Shown here piece by piece: positions 25,349-34,152 of a DNA stretch of 64,000 nt; the stretch's first letter is position 1, and each line of letters begins with the position of its first letter. Location: NCBI GenBank assembly GCA_019416685.1, contig DXWV01000024.1, forward strand, positions 41,949 to 105,948, written 5' to 3'. This DNA is from Bacteroides sp. Lineage in GTDB: Bacteria; Bacteroidota; Bacteroidia; Bacteroidales; Bacteroidaceae. The translations under genes and the position numbers were made by a program. Below the pieces are notes generated by a model. That model made no database searches. It saw nothing but the letters and a program-made list of their open reading frames with translations, and was not told the origin of the DNA.

Positions 25349-26365
25349 TTATTTGCCAATAGTTGTCCAGTATGGTGCGTTGGCACGTTTGTTTTTCAGA
25401 TAGTCGATATGATCTTCGTCCAGGATGCCCATAATCATCTGGAAGCCTGCTTGTTCCTGTACTGTCAGTATCTCCTGTATGCGGCTTACGACGACTTGTA
25501 ATCCACGTGCTTCCAGCTCTTTATAGGCTTTGCGGAATATGATATTCAGTTCCATGTGAGTAGTAGCACCTACACCGTTGATGATAAGCATCATTTTATC
25601 TCCGGCTTTGGGTTTGAGCTGCTGGCAAAGCAGGTCTACCATTTCGGCTGCTGTAGCATCGGCTGATACAAGCGGTTTTTGACCGCCACCACCTTCACCG
25701 TGTTGGCCCATTCCTATCTCCATGATACCGGCAGGCAGATCTGTGATTGTTGCCCCATTCTGAGGATGGGTACAAGAACGCATGGCTACGGCAAGTGTAG
25801 CTACCTTATTGTTATACCGTTCGCCAATTTCGATAAGCTCGTCTAATGACTTGCCTTCTTCTGCTGCTGCTCCTAATATTTTATACAAAGGAACACAACC
25901 CGCCAGGCCACGACGATCTTCTGTATTAGCATCAATCCCGGCACTGATGTCATCATGTGTCAATATTTGTTTTACTTTGATACCTACACGCTCTGCCAAC
26001 TGGCAAGCCATGTTTGCACTCATTATGTCACCGGAGTGATTCAGTACAACCAGTAATATACCTGCTTCACGTTTCATCAGCTGCAATGCCTGGAATACAC
26101 GTTGTGCACCGGGAGCTGCAAAAACGTCTCCTACTACAGAGCAGTCCAGCATACCTTCGCCAACAAAACCACTCAGTGCAGGTTCGTGACCGGAGCCACC
26201 TAAGGTGACGATTGCTACTTTATTTTCGTCTTTTGCATGGGCACGTACTACAATATTTTCACCTCCCAGTTTTACTTGATCGGCATAAGCCATTACGTAG
26301 CCTTCCAACAATTCGGGAGTAATTTGTTCGGGGTTGTTGATAAATTTAGTTTTGATGTCTGACAT
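25349..26365 (-). CDS. dhaK: Dihydroxyacetone kinase subunit DhaK
   Basis: Substrate-binding subunit of the dihydroxyacetone kinase family. GGSGHEPALSG (56-66) and NHSGDIMSA (109-117) form the substrate pocket, and EIGMGQHGEGG contains His222, the residue expected to bind the ketone covalently as a hemiaminal. Length (338) is normal. Some members of the family phosphorylate erythrulose, triose or other short keto-sugars rather than dihydroxyacetone, so the true substrate is open. Placed between the VOC gene (31 bp) and dhaL (12 bp). Confidence 0.93.
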   Translation of the reverse strand: MSDIKTKFINNPEQITPELLEGYVMAYADQVKLGGENIVVRAHAKDENKVAIVTLGGSGHEPALSGFVGEGMLDCSVVGDVFAAPGAQRVFQALQLMKREAGILLVVLNHSGDIMSANMACQLAERVGIKVKQILTHDDISAGIDANTEDRRGLAGCVPLYKILGAAAEEGKSLDELIEIGERYNNKVATLAVAMRSCTHPQNGATITDLPAGIMEIGMGQHGEGGGGQKPLVSADATAAEMVDLLCQQLKPKAGDKMMLIINGVGATTHMELNIIFRKAYKELEARGLQVVVSRIQEILTVQEQAGFQMIMGILDEDHIDYLKNKRANAPYWTTIGK

Positions 26366-26396
26366 GATGTTTTTCTCCTTATTTTGATATTAGTTT

Positions 26397-26711
26397 TTAT
26401 TTAATTTCCATTAGTTCGATAGAAATACCCTCTTCTTCTATGAAAGCAATAGTGAGGTGCTCATCGCATACGGCAGGGCCAAAAATAACCTTCTTACCTT
26501 TTAATTCTTCTTCTAAAGAAGGTACTGTGTAGGCTATGTGACCTTGTTTTTGTACCAATTCGGGCATACAACTGCCTTCTTCGAATTTAAGAAACTCGAT
26601 TCTGTTAGGACTTTTGCTATAGTCTGTCAGCCATACGCTGAGCCCTTCATTAAAGAAGGCGCCTTCTTTGTGTTCGGTAGTGACGATACCTACATGGTTG
26701 AATGTTCTCAT
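26397..26711 (-). CDS. VOC-superfamily (glyoxalase/epimerase-like) protein
   Basis: The 104-residue single-chain protein shows the vicinal-oxygen-chelate pattern: NHVGIVT near the N-terminus, GHIAYTVPSLEEEL in the middle and ISIELMEI at the end, giving candidate metal ligands His5, His58 and a C-terminal Glu. It is shorter than methylmalonyl-CoA epimerase, since there is one beta-alpha-beta-beta-beta unit pair at most. It lies in the same block as the kinase and aldolase genes, so an isomerase, epimerase or lyase acting on a keto-sugar or its reactive product is plausible. Substrate unknown. Confidence 0.75.
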   Translation of the reverse strand: MRTFNHVGIVTTEHKEGAFFNEGLSVWLTDYSKSPNRIEFLKFEEGSCMPELVQKQGHIAYTVPSLEEELKGKKVIFGPAVCDEHLTIAFIEEEGISIELMEIK

Positions 26712-26748
26712 AATTTATTCGTTTTAAGTGTTTATAATAACTATTGGT

Positions 26749-29208
26749 TTATGACTTGTTCAGATTTAACTCAGGATTCTTTTTCCAACTCCTGTAAGAG
26801 AAAAATGCCAATACGATAATGACGGTTGAAGCAAAGTACAGGTAGATCAATATATTGTTCACATTGTCATTCTGTCCATATGAGTGCATTCCGCTAAGGA
26901 AATAGTTGACTCCGAAGAAGGTCATTAATACGGATGAAAACGCGATGACCGATGCAACATTGAACAACCAAAGGGTATTACAACGTTTTATCAGGTGCAG
27001 GTGGGTGACAATAGCATAAACAACCATGGTAATCAATGCCCAGGTTTCTTTAGGATCCCATCCCCAATAACGTCCCCAAGACTCATTTGCCCAAACGGCC
27101 CCCAGGAAAGTACCGATCGTCATCAAAGCCAGTGCTACCAGCAATGACATTTCATTGATGATACTCAACTCCTTGATACGAATAATCAGTTGACTGGCTC
27201 GTTTCTTGCCGGCGAAGATCATCAAAACCATATTGGTTAATCCCATCAGGCAACTAACGCCGAAGAAACCATAAGCAGCTACAATAATGGCAACATGGAA
27301 CATTAACCAGGGAGATTTAAGTACCGGAACTAAGGGGCTTATTTCCGGATCCATCCAGTTCAGGCCGGATACGAAAAGAATGATACCACCGAACAAGGTG
27401 GCCAGTGCCAAAGTGATGGTATTACGACGTACAAACAGCAGACCGGCAAGAACCGTAGCCCAGGCCACATATACCATTGTTTCGTATGAATTGCTCCAGG
27501 GAGCATATCCACCGATATACCACCGCATTCCCATACCGTACATGTGATAATGGAACACGATAAGTACCAGAATCCCCAATATCCAGACCATAGACTTTAT
27601 CCAGCGTTTCTGCTGAAACTGTACGATGAATGTAAAGATGAGTAGCAGACCGCCCAAAATAAGATAACCGATTTTGCAATAGCGAAATACATCCATCTTA
27701 TTATACTTTAGTTCAGACTGTATCTTTTTAGGGCTGATGTCGAGTGTTTTGTTTTTTGCTTGTTGGTAAGTGCTGATCATGCCGACAACCTCGTTGGCTT
27801 TTGTCCAGTCGTTACTTTTCAGACCTTCCTGTACCTCTTCCAGATACCAATCCATAATACGGGCTACGAACATGGAGTCCTTTCCTGCAAAGGCCGAAAG
27901 ATCATCTCCGGGAGCATACCACTTATGGTTGGGATCATCTTCTTTTGGAAAGAGATTCAGCATCTGCCGGTTGATAAGCTGGTGGAAGATGTTGATCTGT
28001 TCATCCAGTTTCATTAAATCTTTGTCGAATCGGGTGCGTTGGTTAGGCATTTTGTTATATGCTTCTTCCAGCTTCTCCTGTAATTTGTAGTAGCCGTTGT
28101 TGTCAAACACTTCCGCGTATGCACATTGTTTGGCTGGCAGATTGTAATAACTTGTTAATTCCGGATTGGAGACGGCAATAAACGGTATGCGCATCCATAC
28201 ATCCGGCATCACCAGTAAACTTATAAGGAACTGGTCGGAGTTTAAACCTCCGATTTTATCCGACTTATGTAGCTTTCGGAGTATTTGGGAAGAAAAAGTG
28301 TTGATCGGCATGGTACGCCCACTATTTGACTGTATAGGTAAAGCGCCAAAGATTTCGGCGTGTGCAGGAGAAACTTTATGCTTTTGCACGATATCCATCA
28401 TTGGGGAGTTATTCCCGTTTGCTTTACTCTCAGAAGGAAAAGCCATAAAAAAGAACAGGCAGGCTATGATATTAGTTGCGGTATGTAAATCTTTTAACCG
28501 GCGGCTTAAATGCATGAATCGGGTGTTTTTGCCGATAAAACATAGAACCAGCCCGATGACAAGCAGCAGATAACCGGTATAAGTAATGTTGCGTCCTGCA
28601 ACATCCCGGTTGACAGAGAGAATCGTACCTTGTTCGTCCGGGTCATAAGATGCCTGAAAGAACCGGTAACCCTTTACATCCAGCACATTGTTCATAAATA
28701 TTCGTTCGGAACGTGTTTCACCGTCTACATGTACTATAACTTCACTTTCATAGGAAGAGGGACTGGAAGAACCGGGGTAGCGGGTTAGTGTAAATTTCTT
28801 TAGTTCCACAGAGAAAGGTAAGGTGTGGCTACTTGTGTTGTTCTCGGCGGAGCGAATGGCGATTTGATTACTCGTTTCTCCTTCGCGGAGATGAAGAATG
28901 CCTTCTTCACTGAAAAGAAAAGAGGTAAAAGCACCCAGAAAGATGATGATAAAAGCAAAATGAGTGACTAACATACCCCATTTCCGGCTTTTGAGATATT
29001 GGCGTTTGATAACAATTGCTACAAAATTGATAACCATCAATAATTGAAGCAAAAAGAACAGAGGCGAATAGTAGATGATTGATTTGGCTGTTGCAGTACC
29101 ATGGTATTTTTCAATGAAAGTAGCGGCAGCGAGTGCAACAGCATAAATCAGTAACAATACAATGGTTGTTACATAAGAAGAGAGGAATTTGTGGAAATTT
29201 ACTTTCAT
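26749..29208 (-). CDS. CcsBA-type cytochrome c biogenesis protein (ResB-CcsA fusion)
   Basis: Membrane haem export and attachment protein of cytochrome c maturation System II. The N-terminal part (three membrane segments within about 10-105 and another near 210-230) and its periplasmic region resemble ResB/CcsB. The C-terminal half has multiple membrane helices and the haem-handling WWD signature WGRYWGWDPKETW at 711-723, the hallmark of CcsA. At 819 residues it is a single-chain fusion, as in Helicobacter and other Bacteroidetes. It lies directly downstream of a gene encoding a protein with two CXXCH motifs, suggesting dedicated maturation of the cytochromes of this block. Confidence 0.92.
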   Translation of the reverse strand: MKVNFHKFLSSYVTTIVLLLIYAVALAAATFIEKYHGTATAKSIIYYSPLFFLLQLLMVINFVAIVIKRQYLKSRKWGMLVTHFAFIIIFLGAFTSFLFSEEGILHLREGETSNQIAIRSAENNTSSHTLPFSVELKKFTLTRYPGSSSPSSYESEVIVHVDGETRSERIFMNNVLDVKGYRFFQASYDPDEQGTILSVNRDVAGRNITYTGYLLLVIGLVLCFIGKNTRFMHLSRRLKDLHTATNIIACLFFFMAFPSESKANGNNSPMMDIVQKHKVSPAHAEIFGALPIQSNSGRTMPINTFSSQILRKLHKSDKIGGLNSDQFLISLLVMPDVWMRIPFIAVSNPELTSYYNLPAKQCAYAEVFDNNGYYKLQEKLEEAYNKMPNQRTRFDKDLMKLDEQINIFHQLINRQMLNLFPKEDDPNHKWYAPGDDLSAFAGKDSMFVARIMDWYLEEVQEGLKSNDWTKANEVVGMISTYQQAKNKTLDISPKKIQSELKYNKMDVFRYCKIGYLILGGLLLIFTFIVQFQQKRWIKSMVWILGILVLIVFHYHMYGMGMRWYIGGYAPWSNSYETMVYVAWATVLAGLLFVRRNTITLALATLFGGIILFVSGLNWMDPEISPLVPVLKSPWLMFHVAIIVAAYGFFGVSCLMGLTNMVLMIFAGKKRASQLIIRIKELSIINEMSLLVALALMTIGTFLGAVWANESWGRYWGWDPKETWALITMVVYAIVTHLHLIKRCNTLWLFNVASVIAFSSVLMTFFGVNYFLSGMHSYGQNDNVNNILIYLYFASTVIIVLAFFSYRSWKKNPELNLNKS

Positions 29209-29326
29209 TGGGAATCACTTTTAGAATTAATAGTTGACAATTGGCAGTTAAAAGTGGACAGTAGGCAGTGGGCAATTTGCTGCCCACTGTCAATTGTCAA
29301 TTGTCCACTGTCAATTGTTTGTATAG
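29209..29326. repeat. Heptad-repeat spacer with hairpin before ccsBA
   Basis: The 118-bp spacer contains CAATTGT, CAATTGT, CCACTGT and CAATTGT units (29291-29318) and a 9-bp perfect hairpin, CAGTGGGCA (29266-29274) and TGCCCACTG (29281-29289). It may end or attenuate the long upstream transcript, since the T-run of a strong terminator is lacking. Sequence and period resemble other spacers in the window. Confidence 0.65.
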
Positions 29327-32300
29327 TTAGTCTTCAATAATTACGCGGAACCCTACATTGAATACTCGCTGATGCGGGTAGTAGGCTTTACGGGCATAAG
29401 AAGTTGAGACTTTAGGACGTTCAATATAAGAACCACCACGTACTACTTTGAATTCCGAAGGATTCTTTACCTTTTCAGTATAAGGATAAGGTATGTAATC
29501 CGAACGGGTCCACTCGGCTATATTTCCGTGCATGCTATATAATCCAAATGGATTGGCCTGATAATTCTTAGAATCAACCTGGTTCATAGCTCCATCGTTT
29601 ACACTTTCCTCTTTAGGCAGATAAGAGTAATATTTGTACCAGTATGCATTCTTAGACATTGGTTGTGGATTAACGCCACTTACGGCCATATTATTGCAAC
29701 TTTCGTCTGCAAAGTTCTCCAGTTTACCAAAATCCGTATTGCTGTTACCATACCAGAAGTCGGAATCACTTCCCGCACGACAAGCCCATTCCCATTGTGC
29801 CTCTGTGGGGAGGGTAATGTTGAGGCCGGTCTTCTCGCTCAGTTGTTTACAATACGCCATAGCATCTTCGTAACTAACACGAATAACAGGTTGCTCCGGC
29901 TGATTGGCTGGGTAACCGAAATGTACGTGATCTTTCCATAACTGGTCTACATAGCGACTGTCGTGGTCAGGGAAAATGACATTGTATTGTTCATTAGTGA
30001 TTTCTACTTCACCCATCCAGAATGATTTTGCAATTTTTACTTTAGATACCGGACGATTATCTGCAGATCCGTTCCAGCTACCCATAGCAAATTCTCCGGC
30101 AGGAATACGAACGAAGGTGAGTTTGACTCCGGGAGCCAGTACAACTTCTTTGCGTGTTTCCTTTTCGTTTGCCAGCATTGTTTTGATTGCGTTGGCATCG
30201 AAAGGCCAGTTTTTCACTTTTACATTCTTCTCTTTTACAGGAGCTGCTGCTTCCGGAAGAACCGGAGTAATTTCTCCTTTACCTTTCAGATAGGTTGCAT
30301 AGTCAGCAATCTCTTTCTTCCAGTCTACTCCCATGCCGTTACCATATTTGTTGGTAAGTTCTGTACGGCGTTCAATCTGATCGAAACCCTGATATGGGAA
30401 ATCTTTGATCTTATTAGCATTGAAGTAGCCCTTATCCGGTGCATTGTAATCAATCCATGTATACAATGTTCTCCATTCTTTATCAGTCAGCTTCACGTTT
30501 GCGTGTCCTTTTTTAAGAAGACGGATTAATTCGCTGGTATTGGCATGATATTCATAGGGTTGAAGAACTGCCATATCAGCTTCCGGACCCTGACGGTGAA
30601 CATACGGATGCAGATTCAGGTAAGAAGGACCATATCCACGTTCATCTTTTGCACCGGCACGAAGGTCGAATGCTTTTTCGCCGTTATGACAGGCAATACA
30701 AGCACGGTCGAGAATTGGCTGTATTTCAAGATCGAATGTAAATGAACGGATACCACCTTCAGGTGCTTTTATAGAGTGTGGTGCACGTTGAGATGCGATT
30801 ACACGCTTAGGCACGGGAATCTGGTTCTGGTCTTCATGACATCCGATACAGGAAACAACTTCACCCGGTTGTCCGGTTAGCCAACTACGCATTAATTGTA
30901 TAGCAGCTCCGTCTTTATCAATCGGCTGGATTGAGATTGGTGTATTGGCTGGTATTTTGAAAATAACAGAACCGTCTTCTTCTACAGGAACTGTTCCGAG
31001 TTGGCGTTTAATGTCCCATCCACTCTGGATACCATGCCAGTTGTGGTCTGAAACAGTTTTCAGATATGCATACTCATAAGCATGCAGACGGAGCTCTTTT
31101 ACAGTACCGCGAGGTACATTACGCAATCCTTCACCTTCGTATATATCTTGGATAAATACAGTTGCTTCTTTTTCATTCAGCTTTACTCTGTCAGGTATAG
31201 CCGGAGGAGTAGTTGTCTTACGTACAACAATCGGACTGATGTATCCTTCGCCTTCCTGTTTCATCAGACAAGTTACATTATCAAATACATCCACCAGATA
31301 AATACCCCATAAATCTTGTGGATTTAATTTGGCGGCTACCAGATAATATTTGTCATCCAAAGGAGTCGGTTTGATGAATTGTGGCCATACACCGTTTACT
31401 AATTCATCTTTTACCAGTTCTACAATCGGACGATTACGATATGGTATTTCCTGAAGCATACCGGCAGCACCTTTACGGGCTTTGGTTGGGTCAAACAAAA
31501 TTAAACGACCGGAGCGGGCAACACCGTGGTGACCGGAAATAATTCCAACAAAAGCAGAGGCATGATTGGGCAGAGGTTGAATGTCAAATGTACTGTTGGG
31601 GAAAGCACAACCACTTCCAAACAGGGCCTTTTGTTCTGTGCCGTCCGGGTTCATATGCATTACAAAGCGGGAATAGTAGTGCATCAGGTCGGTATATTCC
31701 CAACGGGTATACATGACACGGCCATTATGCATTATAACCGGATTCCAATTGGCATCCTGGTCAAATGTAAGGCGACGCATGTTTTTAGTTTTGGGATCAT
31801 AAAGCACCATATTACCTACCGGGTCAGAACCGCTGACACAAGGTACACCTTGGTAACCAATATTAGAAGTTGCTATCATGCGTCCGTCGGGTAGATATGT
31901 ACCGTCATAGAATTCCAGATCCGGTTCTTCATTTTCTATTAGCATTCTGTGACCGGTACCGTCCAGCTTTACTTCATATATATTCCACCGATTGTCGGGC
32001 ATGGTTGCAGTAAACATGACCCGGTCGCCATCCCAATGCATTTTAAGGTCTGCGATAGAAGATGAGTTTTGTGGTTTGTATATTTGACGCATCTGAATGT
32101 CACCACGCAGATTAGACAATTCTACTATTTCAGCATTAAATCCACTACGACGTGCAGATTCTTGATTGCTCCAGTTATTAGATTGCGTACCTAAGTCCGG
32201 GGCCATGGCTGTATGTGCACGTGAACCCAGTTTGAAACGAGTTGCAACAATTTTGTCACCATTGAGTAAAGGATTGCCAAGGAGAATGGCTTGTTTGTTT

Positions 32301-33319
32301 TTCAATGCTTTACGGGCATTAGCCAATGCTTGTGCATCACCTTTATAAATGCCGTCGAAACTTTTTTGAGAAAGGCTTAGTAGTTCATCGAGCAGAGGCT
32401 GGTATTTGGCTACATCATACCCTTGCTGTTGTTTCATATCGGCAAATGCCAATTTGATTGCATTTATATTCAGCCACTCCAGTTCATTCTGTACCTCGTA
32501 TACATTTTGCATTTTTTCAAATACTTCGAGGTATTTGTATATCTGTGTGTTTACATCTTTTTCGGTTGCTATCTGCCGTATGATGTTCTTGAAGTAAGAA
32601 GCGTCTTTTAGCTTACCGGCCAAAGCATCTACAACTTGTTTCTCAACAGAAGCATCGGGGGTAATCAACCAGGTATCCAATCCATCCATTTGGCTGCTTA
32701 GCATTCCGATCTGATTCGGATATTTTTCTGCCAGTTGATTGGCGATGTCTTTAGGCAATACATTCAATGCTTGAAAATATACACTACCCGTTCTTGAGTC
32801 ATCGTCAATACCTACTTCTGCTTCGAAACGTACGTATTTACCTTTCACCGGATAGACCAATGTGCCGTTAGCATGACAGAATACACCGTGTTCATAAGCT
32901 TTTCCGGCAATCCGGATAGGTTTGCCATTTGCATTGATGTTCATTCTTGGCTTATCCCAGCCGGCTACGCCATACTCAAACGGAGTCTGGTCTAGCCATA
33001 CAGAAGAACCGTCGGCTGCAATCAGGCGGGCATTACCCCATACTGCATGGTCATAGCTGCTACCGTCAGGACCACCAGAGGTGACCAGTATCAGCTTATC
33101 ACAATTCTTTAAGTCTACTACAAAAGGTTCTGCTTTATCATTAACTTTAATCCATTTGGATATGACTGGCATTCCTGCTTTTTGTAGTTGCGTCCGCAAT
33201 TCGGATTTGGCTTTTACTGAAGCATCAATCCATGTCTCTGCTTTCTTAGGCTTCGGCCCGGCAAATGCCGAGGCTGAAGCTGATAAGAAACAGAGTGTTA
33301 TTAGCAATATTTTATTCAT
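29327..33319 (-). CDS. Exported propeller/di-haem/FGE-like fusion protein
   Basis: The 1330-residue product has a signal peptide ending SAFA, an NPCBM-like lectin domain (about 55-190, VTSGGPDGSSYDHAVWGNARL), a helical region, a beta-propeller with repeated D-G-x-x-hydrophobic units resembling the middle domain of hydrazine synthase alpha (about 360-760), two haem c sites CIGCH (824-828) and CIACH (874-878), and a C-terminal formylglycine-generating-enzyme/EgtB-like domain (about 1065-1330, FVRIPAGEFAMGS, LPTEAQWEWACRAGS, GNIAEWTRSDY, VVRGGSY, VGFRVI). A periplasmic redox or substrate-processing enzyme is likely, but the reaction is unknown. Hydrazine chemistry itself is not implied. Placed 34 bp after the cupin gene and upstream of ccsBA. 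Confidence 0.85.
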   Translation of the reverse strand: MNKILLITLCFLSASASAFAGPKPKKAETWIDASVKAKSELRTQLQKAGMPVISKWIKVNDKAEPFVVDLKNCDKLILVTSGGPDGSSYDHAVWGNARLIAADGSSVWLDQTPFEYGVAGWDKPRMNINANGKPIRIAGKAYEHGVFCHANGTLVYPVKGKYVRFEAEVGIDDDSRTGSVYFQALNVLPKDIANQLAEKYPNQIGMLSSQMDGLDTWLITPDASVEKQVVDALAGKLKDASYFKNIIRQIATEKDVNTQIYKYLEVFEKMQNVYEVQNELEWLNINAIKLAFADMKQQQGYDVAKYQPLLDELLSLSQKSFDGIYKGDAQALANARKALKNKQAILLGNPLLNGDKIVATRFKLGSRAHTAMAPDLGTQSNNWSNQESARRSGFNAEIVELSNLRGDIQMRQIYKPQNSSSIADLKMHWDGDRVMFTATMPDNRWNIYEVKLDGTGHRMLIENEEPDLEFYDGTYLPDGRMIATSNIGYQGVPCVSGSDPVGNMVLYDPKTKNMRRLTFDQDANWNPVIMHNGRVMYTRWEYTDLMHYYSRFVMHMNPDGTEQKALFGSGCAFPNSTFDIQPLPNHASAFVGIISGHHGVARSGRLILFDPTKARKGAAGMLQEIPYRNRPIVELVKDELVNGVWPQFIKPTPLDDKYYLVAAKLNPQDLWGIYLVDVFDNVTCLMKQEGEGYISPIVVRKTTTPPAIPDRVKLNEKEATVFIQDIYEGEGLRNVPRGTVKELRLHAYEYAYLKTVSDHNWHGIQSGWDIKRQLGTVPVEEDGSVIFKIPANTPISIQPIDKDGAAIQLMRSWLTGQPGEVVSCIGCHEDQNQIPVPKRVIASQRAPHSIKAPEGGIRSFTFDLEIQPILDRACIACHNGEKAFDLRAGAKDERGYGPSYLNLHPYVHRQGPEADMAVLQPYEYHANTSELIRLLKKGHANVKLTDKEWRTLYTWIDYNAPDKGYFNANKIKDFPYQGFDQIERRTELTNKYGNGMGVDWKKEIADYATYLKGKGEITPVLPEAAAPVKEKNVKVKNWPFDANAIKTMLANEKETRKEVVLAPGVKLTFVRIPAGEFAMGSWNGSADNRPVSKVKIAKSFWMGEVEITNEQYNVIFPDHDSRYVDQLWKDHVHFGYPANQPEQPVIRVSYEDAMAYCKQLSEKTGLNITLPTEAQWEWACRAGSDSDFWYGNSNTDFGKLENFADESCNNMAVSGVNPQPMSKNAYWYKYYSYLPKEESVNDGAMNQVDSKNYQANPFGLYSMHGNIAEWTRSDYIPYPYTEKVKNPSEFKVVRGGSYIERPKVSTSYARKAYYPHQRVFNVGFRVIIED

Positions 33320-33353
33320 AAGGTTGATTCTAAGGTATTATGTTTTTCTACTA

Positions 33354-34097
33354 TTATAATGCAGCCTTAGGATTCGAAAAACGAAGACCGGCATTGTCAT
33401 GGTAGGTAGCCCATTCTGAAACAATAGCACCTTCGGGACCAGCCATTAGGAAGTGGAAGGTTGTCAAAGCTTTCAACGGAAGTACTTCGCCTACCTTTTG
33501 TACAACGAAATTCTTACTCTTGATAGGACCATGAGTGGCTGGGATTGCAGGGGCATTCGGAGTTTCATCTCCTACTTCAGAGAAGTTATAGGCCCAGCCT
33601 TTTTCAACCATCCAGGATTCGTGTTTAGCAGGATATGTAGTGGCTACATGAGCATGTTCCGGAATCATTTGTCCGGGCAACAAATAGATAGCATGTGCAA
33701 AGTATTTCTGTTCTGCGTTATTAACCCAGAAAATACCACCCATACCTACATTTTCAAAATCTCCTAGTCCGAAGTCTGTAACCCACATGTCTTTGGCCAT
33801 TAATTCGGTGAAAGGAACATCATAGAATGCAAACATGTCTTTCATTGCTTCCATAGCAGCTTCTTGCTGGAATTTGCCGTCTTTGTAAAAATCGGCATTT
33901 GTGTACTTCTTAGAATAAGTCATTTCTTTTTTATTTTTACAGTTACTTTGATTACATTCATTTTTACATTGTTCGGAACATTGCCCGTTGGTACCACAAG
34001 CCGACTCTGATGTAGAAGTTTTGCCTGTACATGCTACCATAGAGAGTAAAACAACCCCTAAAGCTACTGAATTTCTAAGTCTCTTCTTCATTTTCAT
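33354..34097 (-). CDS. Lipoprotein cupin similar to D-lyxose isomerase
   Basis: The 247-residue product has a signal peptide with lipid-anchor candidate Cys23 (SMVAC), then a tether with five Cys at 34, 40, 44, 48 and 53, then a cupin domain. In the cupin, IPEHAH (145-150), the KHE triad (158-160) and His215 in TTFHF match the metal-binding pattern of D-lyxose ketol-isomerases. VTDFGLGDFENVG and GAIVSEWATYHDN are also in line with that family. Known members are cytoplasmic, so a lipoprotein form is unusual. The isomerase reaction is inferred; a binding or other cupin role is possible. It precedes the di-haem fusion gene. Confidence 0.78.
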   Translation of the reverse strand: MKMKKRLRNSVALGVVLLSMVACTGKTSTSESACGTNGQCSEQCKNECNQSNCKNKKEMTYSKKYTNADFYKDGKFQQEAAMEAMKDMFAFYDVPFTELMAKDMWVTDFGLGDFENVGMGGIFWVNNAEQKYFAHAIYLLPGQMIPEHAHVATTYPAKHESWMVEKGWAYNFSEVGDETPNAPAIPATHGPIKSKNFVVQKVGEVLPLKALTTFHFLMAGPEGAIVSEWATYHDNAGLRFSNPKAAL

Positions 34098-34152
34098 TTA
34101 TTTATTTGGTTAGTAATTTCTCTTATTTTATTTATTGTGATGAGGCAGTGCC

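Noticed and set aside
29327..33319. Hydrazine synthase subunit
   Set aside because: Only the propeller region and haem motifs resemble it; no partner subunits or anammox genes exist here, so the name would mislead.
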